A stretch of DNA of 5,000 nucleotides from Methyloprofundus sp. (lineage in GTDB: Bacteria > Pseudomonadota > Gammaproteobacteria > Methylococcales > Methylomonadaceae). Positions within the stretch are counted from its first letter, which is position 1, and every line of letters begins with the position of its first letter. The DNA lies in contig DAOVWV010000164.1 of the NCBI GenBank assembly GCA_030636485.1, positions 1-5,000 of the forward strand. Direction: 5' to 3'. The position numbers and the translations under genes are program-made. This document shows positions 1 to 5,000 of the stretch, one piece after another. The notes beneath the pieces are model-generated. The model saw only the letters and a program-made list of their open reading frames with translations. It searched no databases and was not told where the DNA came from.

Positions 1-1607
1 AAAAACAGTCGGCCAGTCCAGGGGGAGAAATCCAGAATGGGTAATGCAGCGGGTATAACGATGAGCCATGCAAAGGAATATTTACGCAGTATGCTGGCAT
101 ATAATAAAAGCATTCCTATCAAGCCTATGGAGCTACCTGGATAATCCAATGCTTTCCATAATAGACCGGCAATAATGACTATGGCGCAGCTTTTGGCTAA
201 AGGGCTACTGGTTTGCCTGTCTAGGGCAGGGGAGTGCTTGCTATTTAAGTGAGTTGGCAATGCTGCTTTAGCTTGTATTGGCTGCTTTGCATCAGGGTGA
301 TGAAACCAGTGATAGACCAGCTCTGCAAGTGCATAGCTGATAAAAGCCGCTGCAAAACTGATGAGTAGGTTAGTTGGGTCTGGGTGTTTGCCGATAAAAA
401 ATAGTTTTCCCGACTCCATGATAAGACATAATAAGAGCGCGAATAAGCCAGCTGTTAGTTTATGCGCCGAGTTTTCTTTATGATAATGCCATAACCAGAT
501 ACCTAGGCCGATGGGTAAATACATGGCAAACACACTGAGTAAGCTCTTTAGAGCGGTCGCTTCAGTGGTGTAATAGTGGTAATAAAAAGGGAGCCAGTTA
601 AGTTTATCAATTTTTTCTGCAATTGAAAAAGTCATGGCTTGCGTAGAATAACGCCAGCCATTTAAGAGGGGCAAAAGTAATAAATAGGGTATAAAGGCAA
701 TGCTTAGGTATTTTCTAACATTGACAGTAATAAAGGGATTTTTTGTATGGCTGATCTTGGTATAGATGAGCTCCCCTAGCCCTAGTCCGACAATACGGGT
801 AAGAATTGATAGACCTTGCGCAATGCCAGAAACCAGAAAAAGTTGTACGCCTTCTATGATGCTACCCATAATAAAGCCAACCAGCATAACGGCTGTACGC
901 CTGTGTGGGTGCCACTTTAACAGTACGGCTAAAAGTATGCCTAAAGGGAGTACTATAAAAACTTCTGTGATGAGTTTAGTGCTACAGAATATGAAACTGC
1001 CACAACTGGAAGAGATAAAAAGAGCATCCATTCCCAGTGCGAGTTTGTCTTGTAGTTCCTGTAATGAGGTGACAAAATCGTAAGGGAAAAAACTGATGGC
1101 CAAATAGGCTAAAGCATATAGGATGGCACTGGCTAATAAGGCCTCCCGTCCGCCCTTTAAAATATGGGTATAAAGCTTTTGTAAGCGCGTGCCATAGCCA
1201 AACCAGAGCGCCAGGCCTATAACGCTGCCCATTGCTTCAGCAATCAGGTCATTTTGAGAAACCGTTCTGGGGGGGAAAAACTGTTGATAGAATTCAATTG
1301 TGACGGCGAGTGTTAGGCAAAAAATAAGGATTAGTGTGGCACTGAATACAGTGTAAAAGACGGATTTTGTTTTAGCTATCAACAAGGCTGACAATGAGTA
1401 GCCTAGTGGGATATATAAAACAATATTAGAAATCCAGTCAGCCCTGGATCCCGCCCCAAGGTCTAGATAACGGATGTTTTGGAAGGCGAGTAAGGCGGTG
1501 TCAAAAGGGATGTCTCGATAGGCAAGTGGTACCAGGCTACCGTAGATAATAAAGGCGGTGTAAGCAATAGCGAAATACAGGAATTTTGGTGATTTTATTA
1601 AAGGCAT
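1..1607 (-). CDS. Large polytopic membrane protein with VanZ-like repeats (C-terminus beyond window)
   Basis: Reading frame of 535 codons without a stop, running off the left edge; I translated it by hand from the complement. The start is ATG at 1605-1607: an in-frame TAG lies 11 codons upstream and there is no other start codon between. No strong Shine-Dalgarno is seen. The protein is very hydrophobic, with roughly 12 to 14 likely membrane segments. Residues 55-131 match the VanZ pattern: NIVLYIPLGY at 61-70, then IEFYQQFFPPR at 104-114 and ND at 119-120, then a Gly-rich helix. Weaker copies of this layout lie near 206-278 and 350-427. The visible end, LDFSPWTGRLF (525-535), recalls long VanZ-family proteins near exopolysaccharide or exosortase loci; that is from memory, not a search. 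VanZ itself confers low-level teicoplanin resistance, but most relatives have no known reaction, so I assign an envelope-linked role only. Confidence 0.8.
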   Translation of the reverse strand, partial: MPLIKSPKFLYFAIAYTAFIIYGSLVPLAYRDIPFDTALLAFQNIRYLDLGAGSRADWISNIVLYIPLGYSLSALLIAKTKSVFYTVFSATLILIFCLTLAVTIEFYQQFFPPRTVSQNDLIAEAMGSVIGLALWFGYGTRLQKLYTHILKGGREALLASAILYALAYLAISFFPYDFVTSLQELQDKLALGMDALFISSSCGSFIFCSTKLITEVFIVLPLGILLAVLLKWHPHRRTAVMLVGFIMGSIIEGVQLFLVSGIAQGLSILTRIVGLGLGELIYTKISHTKNPFITVNVRKYLSIAFIPYLLLLPLLNGWRYSTQAMTFSIAEKIDKLNWLPFYYHYYTTEATALKSLLSVFAMYLPIGLGIWLWHYHKENSAHKLTAGLFALLLCLIMESGKLFFIGKHPDPTNLLISFAAAFISYALAELVYHWFHHPDAKQPIQAKAALPTHLNSKHSPALDRQTSSPLAKSCAIVIIAGLLWKALDYPGSSIGLIGMLLLYASILRKYSFAWLIVIPAALPILDFSPWTGRLF

Positions 1608-1639
1608 TTTGTTATTGCTAGTAGTCCTAGGAGGGTACT

Positions 1640-1645
1640 ATTATA
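1640..1645 (-). promoter_or_regulatory. Possible -10 box of the VanZ-like gene
   Basis: The minus strand reads TATAAT, a perfect sigma-70 -10 hexamer, 32 bases before the VanZ-like start codon. No good -35 hexamer stands 16 to 18 bases further upstream, so this is supported by the -10 match and position only, in AT-rich DNA where such matches occur by chance. The rest of the 291-base gap (1608-1898) shows no credible coding frame; besides this site I see only the hairpin near 1818-1857. Confidence 0.35.
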
Positions 1646-1817
1646 GAAGTTTTATTAAACTAGCGATTGATTTGTATGAAGATAGCTAAATAACATTGAA
1701 TGCAAACTTACTTCTAGGGTTGGTCGATACTATTTATAAATTTGGTAAGATGTTTAATGTTGGTGCCAAACATAGGATAAAGAACTCTGGATTATGTGCT
1801 TATCAGTGATTGAATTT

Positions 1818-1857
1818 AAGGAAGGTGTATTAATAATATTGTGAATACCCCTTCCTT
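1818..1857 (-). terminator. Hairpin after the small exported protein gene, possible terminator
   Basis: Inverted repeat: AAGGAAGG at 1818-1825 pairs with CCTTCCTT at 1850-1857, and GTATT at 1827-1831 pairs with AATAC at 1844-1848. One T/C mismatch separates the two stem parts, and the loop is 12 bases. It begins 41 bases past the stop codon of the gene at 1899-2342. On the minus strand the stem is followed by TTAAATTC rather than a clean T run, so intrinsic termination would be weak. The plus strand is more T-rich after the stem, but no gene reads that way here. Confidence 0.45.
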
Positions 1858-1898
1858 TCTTTGATTTATTGAATAAATATACTTTACTCATTTGTGGT

Positions 1899-2342
1899 TT
1901 AGAATCCAAGAAGCCCAGAGGAGCAGCCAATATTTATGCCAGCTATAAAGGTTGCTTGAGTATATTTTGCTCCATTCTCCCCGCAAAACTCTAGGATACT
2001 GCCATTTAAAAATAATTGAAAACTATAACTTATATTACTTGGAGTAGCGAAGTATGTGAAAGTGATTTTGTTAAGATCAACGGTATCGGTACTCCATGTA
2101 CCTATTTGTTTTCTCGGATCAAGTGCATGACCATCACCTTGTTTGAAATCCCATAATTCACCCGTGTTACTTGCATTTAATGTATGAATTTCCTCCTGAG
2201 CATCAAAGTTACCTATACAAAATGTGTAGTTCTGAATAAGTTGTGGGTTTAAAGAGGGATAACCATCCCCACAAGCAGCCATGGTATTATTTGATAAGGC
2301 GAGTCCCAATAGAAGGGCGCTAGAATAATAAAGTTTAAACAT
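1899..2342 (-). CDS. Small exported protein with four cysteines, unknown function
   Basis: 147 residues from ATG at 2340-2342. I chose this start because AAGGAG stands 7 bases upstream and because the protein then opens with a typical signal peptide: MFKLYY, the hydrophobic stretch SALLLGLALS, then NNTMAA. Cleavage near residue 22 or 23 would leave a mature protein starting around Cys24. The frame is open upstream to 2417, but that longer form would bury the signal peptide. The mature part has cysteines at 24, 42, 120 and 140, enough for two disulfides in an oxidising periplasm. It has alternating polar and hydrophobic stretches suggesting beta strands, plus the segment GELWDFKQGDGHALDP (61-76) followed by GTWS (81-84). 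I have an uncertain memory of similar small proteobacterial exported proteins with a G-x-x-W-D-x-K and GTWS pattern. The lipobox (MAAC) is poor, so a lipoprotein is less likely. No function can be assigned. Confidence 0.75.
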   Translation of the reverse strand: MFKLYYSSALLLGLALSNNTMAACGDGYPSLNPQLIQNYTFCIGNFDAQEEIHTLNASNTGELWDFKQGDGHALDPRKQIGTWSTDTVDLNKITFTYFATPSNISYSFQLFLNGSILEFCGENGAKYTQATFIAGINIGCSSGLLGF

Positions 2343-2349
2343 CGAATTT

Positions 2350-2355
2350 CTCCTT
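2350..2355 (-). promoter_or_regulatory. Ribosome binding site that decides the start of the small exported protein
   Basis: The minus strand reads AAGGAG, 7 bases before the ATG at 2340-2342. This favours the shorter, signal-peptide-bearing product over the upstream in-frame ATG at 2417. Confidence 0.75.
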
Positions 2356-2437
2356 GTATAAATAACAATCGATAAATAAAAGACAATTTTTTGGACAGTG
2401 ATATGCTTCAATAGCACTTCAGCACTGTTATGGCCAA

Positions 2438-2449
2438 GTATAATTATAC
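2438..2449. repeat. 12-base perfect palindrome GTATAATTATAC
   Basis: A perfect palindrome lies 9 bases beyond the stop codon of the DHH gene and about 95 bases before the start of the small exported protein gene. It contains TATAAT on both strands, so it could serve as a -10 element or an operator, but it is AT-rich and could be chance. It is too short and AT-rich for a convincing terminator. Just beside it, AGCACT occurs twice (2413-2418 and 2421-2426). Confidence 0.35.
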
Positions 2450-2458
2450 AGGCTATAT

Positions 2459-3424
2459 CTAGCGAGTAGTATAAGTTTGCTCGAATTTCTGCACAAAATA
2501 AACTAAACCATTTATAGGTAAATGGTTAATCCCTGCGGCTGCTTTTCGTCCTCCACCCGTGGCAAAGGATGCACATAACTCATCAGCTTTGGTTTTATTG
2601 TTTAAGGGAGCTCTTACGCTGACTTGGTAATCCCCTGCCGGTGTATGTGTTATAACGGCATGCGCTCTATCAGGATGTTGATTGGCTAACTTATTGCTAT
2701 ATACGCCACTGACCCGTCTTGCCCAGGTATGATCAGGAAGTATATAAACAGCAATATTTGCGTTAGAAAATTCCGGCTGCATCAGTTCGGCATTGCACAT
2801 ATCTTCATGATAACCATTTTCCAATTGTTTATAAATACGTGGGCTATCTGCCATAAAATCAATGGGAGAGCGGTAGCTGACCATTGCCTGATATAGCTTG
2901 GCGGGTGAAAAGTGTAGATCCTCTACACAACCGCCATAGCCATTGTAATTAATATAAGTGCCCAGCTTTTTAAGTTGATTAACAGTTGTTGAACTTATAT
3001 TCAGTTTATCGGCCAGTGTGGCAGCACTTCCTTGTAAATTATCCCCGAAAGCAGCTGTTATCGCCCATAAAGGAAACTTTCCTTGCAGGTACTGATTAAT
3101 GATTAGGCTGGTGCAGGTTTCTGAGCTGGTATCAATTAAAGCCGTTAAATTGGGGTGTATGGGAATATCACCTGGTTGATGATGATCGGCATAAAAAATG
3201 CTGACACCATTGTCTAAAAAAGCATTAACGGGCTCGGCATTTTTTTGTAGGGAAATGTCCAGTACTGTCAGCTGATCCCCCGCTACGGCAGCGACTTTTT
3301 TGAGTAACTGTATGTCGCGCTTTATGCCGGTGACTAATGTAGAAGAGCTACGTGGCTCTGCAAGGCGCAGTTGTATGAGCGCACAGATACCATCCGCATC
3401 GCCGTTAAAGATATCGTAATGCAT
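2459..3424 (-). CDS. DHH-family phosphoesterase, possibly acting on pAp or short oligonucleotides
   Basis: Complete 321-residue protein with the DHH superfamily motifs in order. Motif I is FNGDADG (6-12, acidic residues D9 and D11), motif II has D56 in VLDIS, motif III is YADHH (78-82), and motif IV is FGDN with D128. These aspartates and histidines bind the catalytic metal pair, usually manganese. The C-terminal DHHA1-type substrate-binding motif is TGGGRKAAAGIN (289-300). The family includes RecJ nucleases, NrnA nanoRNase/pAp phosphatase and cyclic dinucleotide phosphodiesterases; the length fits the NrnA size class. No signal peptide is seen, so it should be cytoplasmic. It starts 3 bases after the cysC stop and has only a weak GAG-type ribosome site inside the cysC end, suggesting translational coupling. 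Linkage to PAPS synthesis hints at pAp hydrolysis, but this is inference. Similar proteins are sometimes labelled acetyltransferase, which the motifs do not support. Confidence 0.9.
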   Translation of the reverse strand: MHYDIFNGDADGICALIQLRLAEPRSSSTLVTGIKRDIQLLKKVAAVAGDQLTVLDISLQKNAEPVNAFLDNGVSIFYADHHQPGDIPIHPNLTALIDTSSETCTSLIINQYLQGKFPLWAITAAFGDNLQGSAATLADKLNISSTTVNQLKKLGTYINYNGYGGCVEDLHFSPAKLYQAMVSYRSPIDFMADSPRIYKQLENGYHEDMCNAELMQPEFSNANIAVYILPDHTWARRVSGVYSNKLANQHPDRAHAVITHTPAGDYQVSVRAPLNNKTKADELCASFATGGGRKAAAGINHLPINGLVYFVQKFEQTYTTR

Positions 3425-3427
3425 GTA

Positions 3428-4051
3428 TTATTTACTCTCGGGTAAAATATGTCTATCGTGCAATAATGTGATCACTTGTTGAGCAGCTTCTTCAAGTGTT
3501 AGAGCATTAGTGTCAACTTTCAGTTCAGGCTTAACAGGCGCTTCATAAGGGGAAGAGATACCTGTAAAGTCTTTGATTTCGCCTTTACGGGCTCTTTTAT
3601 ACAAACCTTTTACATCCCTTTTTTCGCAGATTTCCAGCGGGCAATAACAGTGGATCTCAATAAAGTCACCATGCGGCATCAGGCTTCTTGCCATTTCCCG
3701 TTCTTCTTTAAAGGGAGATATAAAGGCTGTCAGGGTAATGACCCCAGCTTCTAACATAAGTTTAGCGGCTTCGCTGATGCGGCGGATATTTTCTTTTCTG
3801 TCCAGGTTATTGAAACCAAGATCCTTGTTAAGTCCATGGCGTACATTGTCGCCATCCAGCACAAAGGTATTCAGGCCTAACCGATACAACTTCTCTTCAA
3901 CAGCATGGGCTAACGTTGATTTTCCTGAGCCCGATAAGCCCGTAAACCAGAGGACAACCGATTTATGTTGATTTTTTTCTTCCCTGCGTTTTCTGCTTAC
4001 TGTGGATTGGTGCCAGACTACATTACTTGATTTTCCCATTGTTTCAGTCAT
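3428..4051 (-). CDS. cysC: Adenylyl-sulfate (APS) kinase
   Basis: Complete 207-residue protein, close to the usual 195 to 210. It transfers the gamma phosphate of ATP to the 3'-hydroxyl of APS to make PAPS, in the cytoplasm. PAPS serves sulfate reduction and, in some bacteria, sulfation of glycans or lipids. Visible signatures are the Walker A loop GLSGSGKS (38-45), DGDNVRHGL (66-74) for APS binding, [12 protein letters not shown] (80-91), ISPF at 111-114 whose S112 corresponds to the serine phosphorylated in well-studied family members, and [11 protein letters not shown] (162-172). The N-terminal [14 protein letters not shown] (11-24) is also typical. There is no attached ATP sulfurylase (CysN) domain and no cysD, cysN or cysH gene in view. 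The ATG at 4051 gives the longest form; its ribosome site is weak, and Met5 is a possible alternative. It is the first gene of an operon with the DHH phosphoesterase. Confidence 0.96.
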   Translation of the reverse strand: MTETMGKSSNVVWHQSTVSRKRREEKNQHKSVVLWFTGLSGSGKSTLAHAVEEKLYRLGLNTFVLDGDNVRHGLNKDLGFNNLDRKENIRRISEAAKLMLEAGVITLTAFISPFKEEREMARSLMPHGDFIEIHCYCPLEICEKRDVKGLYKRARKGEIKDFTGISSPYEAPVKPELKVDTNALTLEEAAQQVITLLHDRHILPESK

Positions 4052-4091
4052 AGTGGTTTATTTAGCTTCCAGAAATATTATTATTCATCAT

Positions 4092-4097
4092 ATTATA
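4092..4097 (-). promoter_or_regulatory. Possible -10 box of the cysC operon
   Basis: The minus strand reads TATAAT within TACTATAATATG, 40 bases before the cysC ATG, a sensible distance. The region 16 to 18 bases further upstream is a T run (4113-4119) and gives only a poor -35 match, so the promoter would be weak or activator-dependent. Confidence 0.45.
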
Positions 4098-4157
4098 GTA
4101 GAGTCATCAGGAAAAAAACATAGCCTTTTTCTGTTTGTTTTATAGGCATAGGCTTAT

Positions 4158-4187
4158 ATCACCTCCTTGTGCACAATCATTGGAGGT
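4158..4187. repeat. Nested inverted repeat with a 16S rRNA 3'-tail identity
   Basis: ACCTCC (4161-4166) and GGAGGT (4182-4187) form an inverted repeat flanking a perfect 10-base palindrome, TTGTGCACAA (4167-4176). The plus-strand bases 4158-4168, ATCACCTCCTT, equal the conserved 3' end of bacterial 16S rRNA. The minus strand therefore reads as a maximal Shine-Dalgarno. The position about 110 bases upstream of cysC, in a divergent gap, would suit an operator. Palindrome and identity are seen directly; any role is inference. Confidence 0.5.
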
Positions 4188-4336
4188 AATGTAAATCAAT
4201 AGGTTATAAGGTTGAAGATTCTAAAAACATTAATAAAATGAGTGGCTTAATAAATATTTAAGTTATCAATTCCAAATGTCCTAAAAAATGAGTGTAAGGA
4301 AATGAGCTTATAGGTAGGAATGGTAGAGTGCGAATA

Positions 4337-4372
4337 TAGGAGGGCTAGGAGGGCTAGGAGGGCTAGGAGGGC
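4337..4372. repeat. Four perfect tandem copies of a 9-base unit (TAGGAGGGC)
   Basis: Four uninterrupted identical copies, at 4337-4345, 4346-4354, 4355-4363 and 4364-4372. They end 38 bases before the likely -35 of the protease promoter, where tandem activator or repressor sites can lie. Equally, this may be a neutral microsatellite of the kind that changes copy number by slippage. Each unit contains the Shine-Dalgarno-like AGGAGG. Confidence 0.95.
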
Positions 4373-4410
4373 GTTGTATTTCGTGATTTTACCTAGCTAC
4401 AATATTAACA

Positions 4411-4439
4411 TTATCAAACATACTATTTTAGATTATACT
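4411..4439 (+). promoter_or_regulatory. Likely sigma-70 promoter of the serine protease gene
   Basis: TTATCA at 4411-4416 matches four of six -35 bases. TATACT at 4434-4439 matches five of six -10 bases. The spacer is exactly 17 bases. Transcription would start near 4446, giving a leader of about 36 bases that carries a strong ribosome site. Confidence 0.55.
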
Positions 4440-4469
4440 ATTGGCATTATTTTGCATACATAAAATTAT

Positions 4470-4475
4470 AGGGGG
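4470..4475 (+). promoter_or_regulatory. Ribosome binding site of the serine protease gene
   Basis: AGGGGG stands 6 bases before the ATG at 4482 and supports that start. It is part of a run of six G bases (4471-4476). An in-frame GTG at 4476-4478 is a possible alternative start but overlaps the G run. Confidence 0.6.
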
Positions 4476-4481
4476 GTGTGG

Positions 4482-5000
4482 ATGTGGGGTCTTTATAAAA
4501 ACTTTGTTTTACTCTGTGTTGGTTTATTTGCTGTTACTATTTCAGCCATGGCAGGGCAATTGCCTGAAACCCTACTTAAAATCAAGCCGGGTGTTGTGGG
4601 AGTGGGGACATTTCAGCCATCCCGTAGCCCACAAAGTGTATTTTTAGGCACTGGGTTTGTTATAGGAAATGGACAATTAATCGTTACCAATGCCCATGTT
4701 GTGGCAAAACCCTTGAACCTTGATAGATTAGAAAAGTGGGCTATTTTTGTTTCCATTAATAAGTCTCCCAAGATGGCGGTTGTTGACGTGGTCGCTATTG
4801 ATCATGAACACGATATTGCTGTTTTAAAACTGAAAAAAGGGACTTTACCTGCTTTAACACTGGGAGATGTGAGTAGCGTAAGGGAAGGAGGGTTATATGC
4901 TTTTACCGGTGATCCAATAGGAATGGTGTTAGGCCTGTACCCTGTTACACATAGAGGGATCATCTCGGCAATAAGCCCAGTGGTCATTCCAGTGCTTAAT
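4482..5000 (+). CDS. Exported trypsin-like serine protease, HtrA/DegP type (C-terminus beyond window)
   Basis: 173 codons are open to the right edge. Residues 1-24 form a Sec signal peptide: a short positive start (MWGLYKN), a hydrophobic core (FVLLCVGLFAVTI) and SAMA before GQ, so the mature enzyme should act in the periplasm or outside the cell. The protease fold is shown by GTGFVI (56-61), TNAHVV with catalytic His72 (69-74), and DHEHDIAVLKL with catalytic Asp111 (107-117). LGDVSSVREGG (127-137), TGDPIG (142-147) and HRGIISAISP (157-166) are further HtrA-like landmarks. The catalytic serine (GNSGG in the family) should fall just past the window, so activity and any PDZ domain cannot be judged. 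The His-Asp spacing of 39 exceeds the 30 of DegP, pointing to an insert around 76-98. It is divergent from cysC and appears to have its own promoter. Confidence 0.88.
   Translation, partial: MWGLYKNFVLLCVGLFAVTISAMAGQLPETLLKIKPGVVGVGTFQPSRSPQSVFLGTGFVIGNGQLIVTNAHVVAKPLNLDRLEKWAIFVSINKSPKMAVVDVVAIDHEHDIAVLKLKKGTLPALTLGDVSSVREGGLYAFTGDPIGMVLGLYPVTHRGIISAISPVVIPVLN

Larger units (their letters stand above)
4052..4481. other. Divergent intergenic region between cysC and the serine protease gene
   Basis: This 430-base AT-rich stretch has no convincing gene. From left to right it holds a possible cysC -10 box (4092-4097, minus), nested inverted repeats with a 16S-tail identity (4158-4187), a repeated AAAATGAGTG (4235-4244 and 4285-4294, 50 bases apart), four 9-base tandem repeats (4337-4372), and a plausible sigma-70 promoter and ribosome site for the protease. 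A 47-codon frame at 4320-4463 crosses the tandem repeats but is not convincing. Confidence 0.7.

Noticed and set aside
766..1083. Plus-strand 105-codon open frame
   Set aside because: It lies antisense within the VanZ-like gene, is low-complexity and rich in Ser and Pro, and has no ribosome site. It is a shadow of the real frame.
2343..2417. N-terminal extension of the small exported protein to the ATG at 2417
   Set aside because: It would bury the signal peptide, and the internal ATG at 2342 has a good ribosome site at the right spacing.
3738..3971. Plus-strand 77-codon open frame
   Set aside because: Fully antisense to cysC, whose motifs are unmistakable.
4158..4168. Fragment of a 16S rRNA gene
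   Set aside because: Only 11 bases match the 16S 3' end; the flanking bases do not continue the 16S sequence on either side.
4320..4463. Plus-strand 47-codon frame encoding an Arg-Arg-Ala repeat
   Set aside because: The repeat peptide simply reflects the 9-base DNA repeat, with runs of rare AGG codons. The frame also crosses the likely protease promoter. An AGGT sits 4 bases upstream of the ATG, so it is not excluded, but coding is unlikely.
4441..4647. Plus-strand 68-codon frame starting at TTG
   Set aside because: It overlaps the protease gene in another frame; the frame starting at 4482 carries the signal peptide and catalytic motifs.
4802..4987. Minus-strand 61-codon open frame
   Set aside because: Antisense to the protease coding region and without family features.

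Overview
The window looks like chromosomal DNA from a moderately AT-rich Gram-negative bacterium, most likely a gammaproteobacterium. The grounds are Sec signal peptides with AxA-type ends, a CysC-type APS kinase, a DHH phosphoesterase of a form common in proteobacteria, and a long polytopic VanZ-like protein of the kind found near exopolysaccharide loci. I cannot name a genus. I saw no rRNA, tRNA, CRISPR array, transposase or integrase.

Layout. Four genes lie on the minus strand and one on the plus strand. From the right, the minus-strand genes are: cysC (APS kinase, 3428-4051); 3 bases later a DHH-family phosphoesterase (2459-3424), clearly an operon pair; after 116 bases a small exported cysteine-containing protein of unknown function (1899-2342); then a weak hairpin, and a large membrane protein with VanZ-like repeats that starts at 1607 and runs off the left edge with 535 codons visible. 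The 430-base gap at 4052-4481 separates cysC from a divergent plus-strand gene for an exported trypsin-like serine protease, which runs off the right edge before its catalytic serine.

How the genes may work together. CysC makes PAPS, and use of PAPS releases pAp. Some DHH phosphoesterases (the NrnA type) hydrolyse pAp and short oligonucleotides, so the cysC-DHH pair could be a PAPS-making and pAp-clearing unit. This is inference. The VanZ-like protein, the small exported protein and the protease all concern the envelope but show no direct link to sulfate metabolism.

The most unusual points are: three degenerate VanZ-like modules in one protein; the cysC-DHH coupling; and the divergent intergenic region. 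That region holds an 11-base identity to the 16S rRNA 3' tail inside nested inverted repeats, and four perfect 9-base tandem repeats just upstream of the likely protease promoter.
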